From positions 620,001 through 684,000 of the forward strand of contig CAWAMN010000001.1 in the NCBI GenBank assembly GCA_963783235.1: 64,000 nt of DNA, written 5' to 3'. Each line of letters opens with the position of its first letter. Within the stretch, counting starts at the first letter, position 1. The position numbers were made by a program, and so were the translations under genes. Shown here piece by piece: positions 37,692 to 45,932 of this stretch. The stretch comes from Thiohalomonas sp963783235. GTDB taxonomy: Bacteria; Pseudomonadota; Gammaproteobacteria; Thiohalomonadales; Thiohalomonadaceae. The notes below the pieces were generated by a model that ran no database searches, was not told the origin of the DNA, and saw only the letters and a list, made by a program, of their open reading frames with translations.

Positions 37692-38810
37692 ATGGCGCAG
37701 ACAGATTTTACTCTGCTCAATACCGAGCAGAAGAAAACCTGGAGCATGGATACTTGGAAACAGATGCGCAATGCGTCTCTGTTTACCCGGTACCTGGGCT
37801 CCAGCTCCAACTCGATGATCCACCGGGTCACCGAACTCTCCAAAACCGAGAAAGGTGACCAGGCGGTCATCACCCTCGTTCCCGATTCCAAGCACGATGG
37901 TGTCGCAGGCGACCGCACCCTGAAGGGTAACGAGGCCGCGCTGACCTCGTACGATCAGGTCATCACCATCGACCAGCTGCGTATGGCCCATAAGACCAAA
38001 GGTCGTATGGCCGACCAGCGCTCGATCCTCAAGTTCCGCAAAGAGGCCCGCGATCAGCTCGGTTTCAATCTGGGCGACCGCGTCGACCAGATGACCGTCC
38101 TTGCGCTCTCCGGTGTGGGCTTCGGTTTCAACACCGACGGCGCGGCTCGTGATGCCGAGGAGCAGGGTACCGCTCTGTCCGACTTGGCCTTCGCCACCAA
38201 CGTCACCGCACCGACGACCAACCGACACCGTCGCTGGGATGCGACCAACGGTTTGTCTGCAGGTGACACCACCGCGGTGGACACCACGGACCTGCCGAGC
38301 TGGGAGATGCTGGTGCGTGCCAAGGCGTACATGAAGCGTCAGCGCATCAAGCCGATCCGCGGCCGTGAGGGGCTGGAGGTTTACAACGTCTTCATGTCGC
38401 CCGAGGCGCTGTCGCACCTGAAGCTCAATTCCGACTTCCTCTCTGCCCTGCAGCACGCCGGCAAGCGTGGCATGGACAACCCGCTGTTCAAGGGCGCCGA
38501 CATCCTGTACGTCGACGGCCTGGCCATCCGCGAGTCCAACCACATCTATACCACACTCGGTCTGGACAGCGGCAACCAGTGGGGGGCTTCGGGTGACGTA
38601 CATGGTAGCCGTACGTTGATCTGCGGTGCCCAGTCCCTCGCTTATGCCGACATCGGTGTGGCCAACTGGGTCGAGAAGGACGACGACTACGAGAATCAGC
38701 TGGGCATCGCCTACGGCAAGATTTTCGGCCTGCACGTCCCGACCTGGAAATCCGCTGTCACCGGTACCGAGGAGTGGTTCGGCCACATGGTCCTCGACCA
38801 CGCCATCTAA
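37692..38810 (+). CDS. Major capsid protein (DUF4043 / N4 gp56-like)
   Basis: A 372-residue protein of the HK97-fold DUF4043 (N4 gp56) family. Landmarks are TWSMDTWKQMRNASLFTRYL, the middle TLKGNEAALTSYDQVITIDQ, FKKE-like RKEARDQLGFNLGDRVDQMT, and the C-terminal ENQLGIAYGKIFGLHVPTWK. It forms the icosahedral shell. The gene has its own promoter and a structured 140-nt leader, and GGAGG lies 7 nt before the ATG. It is followed by a GC hairpin at 38819-38838. Confidence 0.92.
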   Translation: MAQTDFTLLNTEQKKTWSMDTWKQMRNASLFTRYLGSSSNSMIHRVTELSKTEKGDQAVITLVPDSKHDGVAGDRTLKGNEAALTSYDQVITIDQLRMAHKTKGRMADQRSILKFRKEARDQLGFNLGDRVDQMTVLALSGVGFGFNTDGAARDAEEQGTALSDLAFATNVTAPTTNRHRRWDATNGLSAGDTTAVDTTDLPSWEMLVRAKAYMKRQRIKPIRGREGLEVYNVFMSPEALSHLKLNSDFLSALQHAGKRGMDNPLFKGADILYVDGLAIRESNHIYTTLGLDSGNQWGASGDVHGSRTLICGAQSLAYADIGVANWVEKDDDYENQLGIAYGKIFGLHVPTWKSAVTGTEEWFGHMVLDHAI

Positions 38811-38818
38811 ACCGTTTA

Positions 38819-38838
38819 GCCCCGGCTAAGGCCGGGGC
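38819..38838 (+). terminator. GC hairpin after the capsid gene
   Basis: GCCCCGGC-TAAG-GCCGGGGC, 8-bp stem, lies 8 nt after the stop with no U-tract. It probably stabilises the capsid mRNA 3' end or attenuates readthrough. Confidence 0.6.
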
Positions 38839-38870
38839 CTGCCTAACGCATTCATGGAGGAATGAGGCAA

Positions 38871-39290
38871 ATGGCTATCACAAAAGACTTCCACCGCCAA
38901 TACCCGCTGCGGGCGTACGTTCCGTTCACCTACGCCGACTTTGGCGAAAGCGGCGTGGCCGAAGAGGCAGTTGACCTGCCGGCCGGCGCCATCGTCACTG
39001 GTGGCGAGATCGTCATCACTACTGCCTTCAACTCGGCAGGCGGCACCACCCCGGCTGACACACTGACCGTCGGCGACGGCAGCGATGACGCCCGATACGC
39101 GGCGGGTGTGGACGGTCAAACTGCGGCTCGCACTGCATTGGGTCCGACCGGGTACAAGTACCCCGCGGGTGACACCGTCGACATTAAGTGGACGCCGAAC
39201 GCTGACACCACTACGGCGCCGACCCAGGGTGCCGGGTACTTGGTCGTCGAGTACGTCAAACCCGGTCGCTCCAACGAGGTGCAGGACTAA
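38871..39290 (+). CDS. Capsid decoration/head protein
   Basis: ATG 38871 gives a 139-residue beta-rich protein (PLRAYVPFTYADFG, AIVTGGEIVITTAFNSAGGT, GYLVVEYVKPG). Its position directly after the capsid gene and its size fit a head decoration or stabilising protein such as those seen beside DUF4043 capsids. No named family is certain. Confidence 0.7.
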   Translation: MAITKDFHRQYPLRAYVPFTYADFGESGVAEEAVDLPAGAIVTGGEIVITTAFNSAGGTTPADTLTVGDGSDDARYAAGVDGQTAARTALGPTGYKYPAGDTVDIKWTPNADTTTAPTQGAGYLVVEYVKPGRSNEVQD

Positions 39291-39305
39291 ACGCCAAGGG
39301 GCCTT

Positions 39306-39336
39306 GGCCGGGGGTTCACCACCCCCGGTCCTTTTT
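39306..39336 (+). terminator. Rho-independent terminator
   Basis: GGCCGGGGGT-TCACC-ACCCCCGGTCC then TTTTT, 15 nt after the decoration gene stop. It would separate the capsid pair from the following connector genes. Confidence 0.85.
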
Positions 39337-39357
39337 GGCCCTGAACAGGAGAGCGGG

Positions 39358-39546
39358 ATGGCACAGACCCCTAAACGCCCATCACTGGGAACTGGACTCG
39401 CGGAGCGGGCCGCGGGGCTACTCGGAAGGCGCGGTCGGCAAATTGATGCCGCTGTAAACAAGGCTGTCAACCCTAACAGGGGAGGTCAGCTGCGTAACCG
39501 GAAACTCAAAAAGGCAGTGAGACCTAACAACAGGAGAAACCGATGA
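39358..39546 (+). CDS. Small very basic protein
   Basis: ATG 39358 (AGGAGAG upstream) encodes 62 residues, strongly basic (PKRPSLGTGLAERAAGLLGR, RNRKLKKAVRPNNRRNR). It overlaps the next gene by 4 nt. Basic charge suggests DNA contact inside the head. The rest of the same open frame (from 39085) is a shadow. Confidence 0.6.
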   Translation: MAQTPKRPSLGTGLAERAAGLLGRRGRQIDAAVNKAVNPNRGGQLRNRKLKKAVRPNNRRNR

Positions 39547-40130
39547 GTGAGAATAAAGAAGGCATGTTCATGTCCCTCCAGGCGATCACGGTCTCGACGA
39601 CCTCGGGCAACGTAATCCGCTTTGAGCCGAACCAGCCCAAGTATGTCCCCGAAGCGGCCCGTGCCGATGTACTGGCCAAAGGTGTGATGCCGGCCGGTGA
39701 GGCGCTGGAGGTCCGACAGCAGATCATCGAGCAGGTCAAAGCCGAAGCTGAAGCAGCCGCCAAAGCCGAAGCTGAAGCAGCCGCCAAAGCCGAGGAAGCC
39801 GCCAAAGCCGAAGCTGAAGCAGCCGCCAAAGCCGAAGCTGAAGCAGCCGCCAAAGCCGAGGAAGCCGCCAAAGCCGAAGCTGAAGCAGCCGCCAAAGCTG
39901 AAGCAGCCGCCAAAGCCGAAGCAGCCGCCAAGCCCGGCGATGAAGGCGGCTCTGACGACGATGATCGAAAGCTGAAGATCATGGAGGCGATGGAGCAGCT
40001 GGAGAAGCGCGACGCCGATGGCGACTTCACGACCAAGGGCTTGCCGCAGGTTGAGAAGCTCGAAGAGATCCTGAAATTCGACATCACCTCGCAGGAGCGT
40101 GATGCGATCTGGGCTGAGCTGAAGGCATAA
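39543..40130 (+). CDS. Virion protein with Ala/Glu/Lys-rich helical repeats
   Basis: A 195-residue protein. The N-terminal domain (SLQAITVSTTSGNVIRFEPN, YVPEAARADVLAKGVMPAGE) resembles head-tail connector-type modules; residues about 65-130 are tandem KAEAEAAAKAE repeats predicted to be one long helix; the C-terminal DFTTKGLPQVEKLEEILKFD resembles a HeH/LEM-like fold used in phage head proteins. Probably a head completion protein. Confidence 0.65.
   Translation: MSENKEGMFMSLQAITVSTTSGNVIRFEPNQPKYVPEAARADVLAKGVMPAGEALEVRQQIIEQVKAEAEAAAKAEAEAAAKAEEAAKAEAEAAAKAEAEAAAKAEEAAKAEAEAAAKAEAAAKAEAAAKPGDEGGSDDDDRKLKIMEAMEQLEKRDADGDFTTKGLPQVEKLEEILKFDITSQERDAIWAELKA
39741..39931 (+). repeat. KAEAEAAAK-coding short tandem repeats
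   Basis: Units of 24 nt (GCCGAAGCTGAAGCAGCCGC CAAA) and 15 nt (GCCGAGGAAGCCGCCAAA-type) alternate for about 190 nt. Like the scaffold repeats they keep frame and look recently expanded. Confidence 0.85.
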
Positions 40131-40134
40131 GGCC

Positions 40135-40806
40135 ATGACGCCGAGCGAACTCCTCGCGCTGTGGCGCCGGTATGTCTCCGACACAGAGGCCACCTACCTC
40201 TGGTCGGACGACGACGCCTACGCCTTTATGGACGAGGCGCAGAAGGAGTTCGCTCGGCTCACCGATTGCTTCCCTGACACCGAGGCGGTGACAGTCACGG
40301 CAAACAGCGAGTGGGTAACCCTCCCGTCGTATGTGACTAAGATCCGCTCGGCCAAGCTCGCCTCTGACGGCCGCACGCTCAAGGTGCTGACCAACGAGCA
40401 GATGGACGAGGGCTACACCACCGATGATTACGGGCAGCAGACGATCAGCGACTGGGAGTCGCTGACCGGGGTACCGACGCACCTGATCACCGGGATGAGC
40501 GTAGGTCAAGGTCGGCTGGTGGGGGTTCCCACGACCAACGACACGCTGAACCTCGTGGTTTACCGCCTTCCTACGGAGGACATCGAGGACGAGCTGTCTG
40601 ACTTTGAGCTGACCGACTCTCGCCACCAGCGGGCGCTTCGATTCTGGATGGCTGCCCAAGCCTACGGGTACCAGGACTCTGAGGGCTGGGACCCGCAAGC
40701 GGCGGAGCGCAATGAGCTGAAGTTCTACAACTACTGCGACCAGGTGAAGCGGGATCTCCAGCGTCTGCGCAAGCCGGCAGGAACGGTGCGCTATGGCGGT
40801 CTCTAA
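40135..40806 (+). CDS. Head-tail adaptor protein
   Basis: A 223-residue protein (MTPSELLALWRRYVSDTEAT, LWSDDDAYAFMDEAQKEFAR). Helical N-terminal half with the DEA-x-EFAR motif and a beta-rich middle (WVTLPSYVTKIRSAKL), ending with helices (QRALRFWMAAQAYGYQD). This matches the adaptor (gp4/gp6-like) proteins that ring the portal in podoviruses. It overlaps the next gene by 14 nt. Confidence 0.7.
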   Translation: MTPSELLALWRRYVSDTEATYLWSDDDAYAFMDEAQKEFARLTDCFPDTEAVTVTANSEWVTLPSYVTKIRSAKLASDGRTLKVLTNEQMDEGYTTDDYGQQTISDWESLTGVPTHLITGMSVGQGRLVGVPTTNDTLNLVVYRLPTEDIEDELSDFELTDSRHQRALRFWMAAQAYGYQDSEGWDPQAAERNELKFYNYCDQVKRDLQRLRKPAGTVRYGGL

Positions 40807-42064
40807 AGGAAGGCCGGTTACCTACGACAAGTTCACCGGCAAGAACAATGTCTCCCCCGCTGAACGGTTGAAGCGGGATGAGCTTCGCACGTCGACCAAC
40901 ATCGACATCGACGCCGAGAACCGGATCTCCCGGCGCAAGGGATTCAGCCAGGCACTGGCCGGCTCCGATTGCCACAGCCTGTGGTCGAATGATGACATCG
41001 CGCTTTTCGTCGATGGCAGTGACCTGAAGCAGTTCAACGAGGACGAGACAGCCACAACGCTGCGTTCGAACCTGCAGCCAGGCAATCCGATGGCTTACGT
41101 CGATGTTATCGGGAGTGTCTACTACTCCGACGGGCAGGTAACCGGGGTGGTGCGCGACGGGGAGAACTACCCAAACGGAATCGATGTCCCCAGTGCGCCG
41201 GCCTTGGCTTCCACCGCAGGCACTCTTCGCCCCGGCAGCTACCAAGTCGCGGTGACCCTGGTCGATACCGACGGGCGCGAGTCGGGGGCAAGCGGTACCT
41301 CTTTGATCACCCTGAACAGTGCAGGCGGCATCCGCGTGGCGTTGCCCTACAGCGCTCGGCCTCACATCGAGGCGGTCAATGTGTACTGCTCTCCGGCCGA
41401 CGGCGACAAACTGTACTTCGCCCAACAAGCGACGAACGGTACATCGAGCCTCACGGTAACCGGATTGCAGTCGGCCGTACCGCTTCGAACTCAGTTCATC
41501 GAGCCGCCTCCGGCCGGTCACCTGCTGGCCTATCTCGGTGGCCGGCTCTATGTGGCGGTCGATAACCTGGTTTTCTATTCCGACCCGTACGCCACGGAAC
41601 ATTTCAGGCTCGGGGATAACTTCATCCCGTTCCCTCAGAAAGTCACGCTGCTCGGGGCGGTCGACGATGGACTGTTCGTCTCCTCGGACAAGACCTACTT
41701 CCTGCCCGGCGTCGACCCGGAGCAGCAGGCGCTCATCACCAAGAGCAAGGCCAAGGCGGTGGCAGGGACGATGGCCACCGTTGACTGGGTCGACGTGGGT
41801 GACGGCGGGGAGTCCAGCGGCGAGGCGCTTATGTGGATGTCCGACCAGGGCGTGATGCTCGGCGGCGCGGGGGGCGTGCTCCAGAACGTGACGCGCAAGA
41901 CACTGCGGGTCCCTGCAGCCAATGAAGGCGCCGGTATCGTCCGTCAGCAAAACGGCATGAGCCAGTACCTCGGACTGGTGAAGGACACCTCGGATGACAG
42001 GGAGGGGATGTATGTGGGGGACACGGCGGTAAGCGAAGTGATCCGAAACGGAGTCAGTATCTAA
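40793..42064 (+). CDS. Head-tail connector / stabilisation protein
   Basis: A 423-residue beta-rich protein. The pattern of repeated strand pairs (SLWSNDDIALFVDGSDLKQF, PMAYVDVIGSVYYSDGQVTG, LLAYLGGRLYVAVDNLVFYS, LGAVDDGLFVSSDKTYFL) indicates a beta-propeller similar to P22 gp10-type head-completion proteins. It would close the portal channel and join the tail fibres. Confidence 0.65.
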   Translation: MAVSKGRPVTYDKFTGKNNVSPAERLKRDELRTSTNIDIDAENRISRRKGFSQALAGSDCHSLWSNDDIALFVDGSDLKQFNEDETATTLRSNLQPGNPMAYVDVIGSVYYSDGQVTGVVRDGENYPNGIDVPSAPALASTAGTLRPGSYQVAVTLVDTDGRESGASGTSLITLNSAGGIRVALPYSARPHIEAVNVYCSPADGDKLYFAQQATNGTSSLTVTGLQSAVPLRTQFIEPPPAGHLLAYLGGRLYVAVDNLVFYSDPYATEHFRLGDNFIPFPQKVTLLGAVDDGLFVSSDKTYFLPGVDPEQQALITKSKAKAVAGTMATVDWVDVGDGGESSGEALMWMSDQGVMLGGAGGVLQNVTRKTLRVPAANEGAGIVRQQNGMSQYLGLVKDTSDDREGMYVGDTAVSEVIRNGVSI

Positions 42065-42084
42065 CCAAGCAAGGAGCAGGGCAA

Positions 42085-42666
42085 ATGGATTTGCGCAAAG
42101 AGTTTAAGCGGGACATCCGCAACGGGCGGTTCGAGCAGGAGAAAAACGGCCTGTTCCTTCCGCGCCACAAGATCATCATCGGCGGTGTGTTCAGCCACGA
42201 GCTGATCCGCGACGGGGAGAGTCTCGGCGTAGAGCACGACCACAACCTGATGGTCGATGAGGGGTTGAACCATATTCTGAGTGTTGCCTTCCACGGCGCC
42301 TCGGGTGACGCCAAAGTCGACCCGTGGTACATCGGTATCTTCGAGGGCAACTACACTCCGCTCGCGACGGACACGGCAGCCAATATCGCCACCAACGCCA
42401 CGGAGAGCACGGCCTATGATGAGGCGGCTCGGCCGACTTGGGACGAGGCGGCTCCGGCGAGCAAGCAGATCACCAACAGCGCGAGCAAAGCGACGTTCAC
42501 CATCAACGCCACGAAGACCATCTACGGCGCCTTCCTGGTGTCGAGCAGCACGAAGGGCGGCACGAGCGGCACCCTGGCCGCAGCCAGTAAGTTTGCCGCG
42601 GCCCGCTCGGTGGTTGCCGCGGATCAGCTGTTGCTCACCTACACCCTTAGTGCGGCTGATGCCTAA
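42085..42666 (+). CDS. Virion structural protein
   Basis: A 193-residue protein (KRDIRNGRFEQEKNGLFLPR, NLMVDEGLNHILSVAFHGAS, WYIGIFEGNYTPLATDTAAN). Such proteins with a charged start, a D-H-NL-V-EGL motif and a beta-rich C-terminus recur next to connector genes in podovirus-like prophages. Role within the virion is not known. AAGGAG lies 9 nt upstream. Confidence 0.7.
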   Translation: MDLRKEFKRDIRNGRFEQEKNGLFLPRHKIIIGGVFSHELIRDGESLGVEHDHNLMVDEGLNHILSVAFHGASGDAKVDPWYIGIFEGNYTPLATDTAANIATNATESTAYDEAARPTWDEAAPASKQITNSASKATFTINATKTIYGAFLVSSSTKGGTSGTLAAASKFAAARSVVAADQLLLTYTLSAADA

Positions 42667-42682
42667 CTAGAGGTGCAGGCCA

Positions 42683-43891
42683 ATGCCGGTCCATAAGCTC
42701 CTGCTAGGGGATAAGCACGCGGCAGCCGGATGGCTGCCGTTTGCTATGGGGCGGCTGAAAGTGATGCGCCGGGTCGGAACGCGAAAGGCCGTGTACCGGC
42801 CGTTCGAAGGCGTACTCATCGACATCGACCGGGTAACGAAGCAAGAGCGTATCACCATCCGGGCCAAGGGCGGCGAGTACATACTGGTTGCGTGCCGGGA
42901 CAGTGAGTACACCTTCAACGAGATTTACCGCATCGACGCACGCGGTGGTCGTGTGGTGACCGTGGCCCCGTTCCCTTGCTTCGGGGATTTGCCCGAGGGC
43001 ACGACCGAGTGGTGGCTCACGGAGTTCAAGATCCACAACCGGCGCATCTACGGGGCGCGGGTTGTGGAGGACGACGGGGGTTCCGTAGTCAGCAACAGCT
43101 TCAAAGGCGGTGATTGCAGGACCCTGGTGTCACTGGATGCGGGAGTGCGAAGAGTGGCTCTGGATATCTACGCAGGGGGTTCCGTCCTGATCACGCAGGC
43201 GTTCACCAACGACCAGTGGGCACCCGAGGCTTCGATGTACCAGAGCAAGGTGAAGGAGCTGGAGGAAGTCGGGCCGGGTGAGCCGATCACCATCACTCCG
43301 TATGCCCGGATAACGGACGTGTACAGCAGCAGTGGGTTGGTGGTGACGGAGCTTGACGATGCCTACGACGGCAACGGCGACGGCTACCTGGAGGTGGGCG
43401 ATTATCGCGCTGCCGCGGTGTTCGACCGGCAGGGGAACCTGCTGAACATACTGTATCTCGGACAGCCGGCTCCGCTGGTTTCGTTCTGGGACGCGAGTGG
43501 TCTACTCGGGTACACCAATGCCCACAACACCCAGATGTGCGGGACCGAGGACGGGATGGCCATCGTTCACTCGAACCCGGGGCCGGAAACTCCCGATTTC
43601 CCGGGCGATGGAAACGTCTATCTGTACATGGTGAATAACTTGGGTGAGTTCGTGTCAAACGCTCTGCTCGGCACCCTGAGCAGCTTCACGGACCCTTCGA
43701 TCATCGCCTCGTCCAGAGAGATAACCGTGATGCTCCCGGAGTCTGAAGGGATAAAGGTGATCACGTTCGCACGTCAGCCGGAATACGATGAGAGCGGAAC
43801 CCTAATCGCTGACAACCCGGTGCTCAGATCATCCATGGTCGTCGGTATCACCCCGAACGACTCGCTCGGACACGCTGTTTTTGGGAGGTAG
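42683..43891 (+). CDS. Virion beta-propeller-like protein with an EF-hand-type calcium loop
   Basis: A 402-residue protein with alternating beta strands. Residues 229-240 (DGNGDGYLEVGD) match the canonical calcium-binding loop of EF-hand/dockerin proteins. The C-terminal half (NTQMCGTEDGMAIVHSNPGP, GNVYLYMVNNLGEFVSNALL) has the spacing of propeller blades. It lies among fibre genes and may be part of a calcium-stabilised tail structure. Confidence 0.65.
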   Translation: MPVHKLLLGDKHAAAGWLPFAMGRLKVMRRVGTRKAVYRPFEGVLIDIDRVTKQERITIRAKGGEYILVACRDSEYTFNEIYRIDARGGRVVTVAPFPCFGDLPEGTTEWWLTEFKIHNRRIYGARVVEDDGGSVVSNSFKGGDCRTLVSLDAGVRRVALDIYAGGSVLITQAFTNDQWAPEASMYQSKVKELEEVGPGEPITITPYARITDVYSSSGLVVTELDDAYDGNGDGYLEVGDYRAAAVFDRQGNLLNILYLGQPAPLVSFWDASGLLGYTNAHNTQMCGTEDGMAIVHSNPGPETPDFPGDGNVYLYMVNNLGEFVSNALLGTLSSFTDPSIIASSREITVMLPESEGIKVITFARQPEYDESGTLIADNPVLRSSMVVGITPNDSLGHAVFGR

Positions 43892-43897
43892 AACGGA

Positions 43898-45271
43898 ATG
43901 GGGATCAGCGACGAGGTTATCACTTATAGCTATACCGATGGTTACGACGCGGATGTATGGTCGCGTGACAACGAGGCTGCATGGGGAGGAAGCGGAGGGG
44001 ATACAGGGTCACCGACTACATCTTCCAGCGGCTCGTTTGGCAGTGTCCCACTGACCACCTCCGAGCCACAAGTGGTATCCCCGCCCCCACCTTCACCGCT
44101 TCCAGATGTTCACGAGGCGTATGTCCACGAGGGGATTCGGCTTGCGCTCGGGGAGTCAAAGTTGTCCCCTTTGGCCGCGCCTTCGTATATGGAAAACAGG
44201 GGTGCCGGGCCGCAGTGGGGGAATATCCTCGCGGTAGGTGACAGTGACAACATCAACGCCACCGTGGAGCTGGGGCCGGGGGAAACCTCGGCGGAGCTGT
44301 TTGTTCAGGACTTCGGTATCCGCCTGCCCCCCGATGTTGAGGTGGTGGGTGTCGAGATCGAAGTGGAGCGCTCGATAGTCAGCGGGTCTGTGTCAGGTGA
44401 TGCAGTAAGTGCCGCTCACTGCGCGTTCGCAGCACCCGTGAGTATTGTCCATAAATACATATCCGCTGAATTTGCATCAATCGCGGTATTGAATGACGGC
44501 TCCACCCGAGCTTACGGGAACGGGTTTGACGATGTGGCAGCTCTTAATGGGGGGCTCACAGGGGTGGTGGCGGTTTCGATGGGTAACGAGCACGCGCTTG
44601 CGCTCCTCAGTGACGGAACCGTGCGTGCGTACACCAACCAAATCGCAGAGGCGAACGGGGAGGTCAGCGCCATAGACGGTACGACCGGAGCGGCGAAGAT
44701 TTCTGCCGGGGGGTACAAGTCAGCGGTACTGCTCGCCGATGGCAGCATCGTTGCGGCGGGGAGGGATCTTGACGGGGAAATTACAGCGATCAATGGGATG
44801 ACCGGAGTTAAAGATGTTTCCGTCCCAAGCCACACTCTCGTCCTCCTCAACGACGGCACTGTTAGGGCATTCGGGGATGATGGCTTCGGTCAGGTATCTT
44901 CGGTCGACGGTATGACAGGAGTCAAAAAAGTAAGGGGCACGGGAGACCGCAGCGCTGTGATCCTCGAAGACGGCACGCTTCGGGTCTTTGGGAGAGACAA
45001 CCTTGGACAACTCGGTATAGATGGGATCACAGGAGTTGTCGATGTCAGCCTCGACTACGGGTCTACTGTCGCGCTGCTTGAGGATGGCAGCGTGAGGGCT
45101 TCAGGGGCGGGCGGTTACGGCGCAGACATCGACGGGCTCACCGGGGTCCAGGCTATAGCGGCCGGTTTCTACCATTCCCTTGCGCTCCTCAACGACGGAA
45201 CGGTTCAGGCAGTCGGGATGGATATTTTCGGGGGCATGGCCATCGACGGGTTGACCGGGGTAGGTCTCTAA
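43898..45271 (+). CDS. RCC1-like seven-bladed beta-propeller virion protein
   Basis: A 457-residue protein. From about residue 185 there are seven repeats of about 35-40 residues with the RCC1 pattern H-s-lALL-DGtV-a-G-n-G: AVLNDGSTRAYGNG, LALLSDGTVRAY, AVLLADGSIVAAG, LVLLNDGTVRAFGDD, AVILEDGTLRVFGRDNLGQL, VALLEDGSVRASG and LALLNDGTVQAVG. Each is followed by DG-TGV-. The N-terminal part carries a beta-sandwich start (LFVQDFGIRLPPDVEVVGVE). RCC1 propellers are mostly eukaryotic or surface proteins; here it is probably a receptor-binding or fibre module. See the finding on domain splitting. Confidence 0.82.
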   Translation: MGISDEVITYSYTDGYDADVWSRDNEAAWGGSGGDTGSPTTSSSGSFGSVPLTTSEPQVVSPPPPSPLPDVHEAYVHEGIRLALGESKLSPLAAPSYMENRGAGPQWGNILAVGDSDNINATVELGPGETSAELFVQDFGIRLPPDVEVVGVEIEVERSIVSGSVSGDAVSAAHCAFAAPVSIVHKYISAEFASIAVLNDGSTRAYGNGFDDVAALNGGLTGVVAVSMGNEHALALLSDGTVRAYTNQIAEANGEVSAIDGTTGAAKISAGGYKSAVLLADGSIVAAGRDLDGEITAINGMTGVKDVSVPSHTLVLLNDGTVRAFGDDGFGQVSSVDGMTGVKKVRGTGDRSAVILEDGTLRVFGRDNLGQLGIDGITGVVDVSLDYGSTVALLEDGSVRASGAGGYGADIDGLTGVQAIAAGFYHSLALLNDGTVQAVGMDIFGGMAIDGLTGVGL

Positions 45272-45287
45272 AAGGAGCACACTTACG

Positions 45288-45932
45288 ATGTCCAAGAGCT
45301 ATGACGAGGGCTATGAGAAAGACGGTTCCGAATGGGCCTGCTCTTTTACGTCCGCTGCGCAGTCTTTCTCCGACTACACCGCCAAGGACCAGGTCGCTGT
45401 GTTCGGTGGACCTGAAGATGCGCTCGGGATGGACAGGGACAAGGTCAACTCACCAGAGTTCGGCGCGTCCTTCTCCGTAACGGCGGGTGCGGAGGGTGCG
45501 AAGGTCCGTGTCGACGCTGTGCGGGCCAGGGTTTACTACCGCTCGGACATCACGCTTGAGGAAGACAGAGGGCACTGGCCGACGGGGCTCTCGGGCATCG
45601 CATCCGGGCGCAACTCACTTGTGGCGGTTGGAGCCGGGGGCAGGATCATCCGCTCTGTTGACGGGGGTGCGAACTGGAGTGAGATCGAGTCGGGCATCAG
45701 GTCGGATCTCCGACGGGTGCGGTACCTGAACGGAGAGTTTGTCGCGGTGGGTGCCAACGGCGCGGTTATCAAAAGCCAGGATGAGGGTCTGACATGGGAG
45801 AAGGTAGACGCAGGGACAGGGGTCTCTTTTCACGCGATGTCTTACAGCCTGGCCGCAGGGCTTACGGTGGTGGGGCCGAGCGTCGCACTTCGTACCAAAG
45901 ACTTGCAGACCTGGAGGGATGTTAGCGTATGA
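45288..45932 (+). CDS. Virion protein with BNR/Asp-box repeats
   Basis: A 214-residue protein. The N-terminal 85 residues (VAVFGGPEDALGMDRDKVNS, VRVDAVRARVYYRS) look like the second half of a beta-sandwich whose first half is in the preceding gene. The C-terminal part has Asp-box motifs with S-xD-G-xxW spacing: IRSVDGGANWSEI, IKSQDEGLTWEKV and LRTKDLQTWRDV. These form small propeller blades. It overlaps the next gene by 4 nt. Confidence 0.7.
   Translation: MSKSYDEGYEKDGSEWACSFTSAAQSFSDYTAKDQVAVFGGPEDALGMDRDKVNSPEFGASFSVTAGAEGAKVRVDAVRARVYYRSDITLEEDRGHWPTGLSGIASGRNSLVAVGAGGRIIRSVDGGANWSEIESGIRSDLRRVRYLNGEFVAVGANGAVIKSQDEGLTWEKVDAGTGVSFHAMSYSLAAGLTVVGPSVALRTKDLQTWRDVSV

Noticed and set aside
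37257..38801. A 514-codon minus-strand frame over the capsid gene
   Set aside because: The opposite strand carries a clear DUF4043 capsid protein; this frame is a GC-driven shadow.
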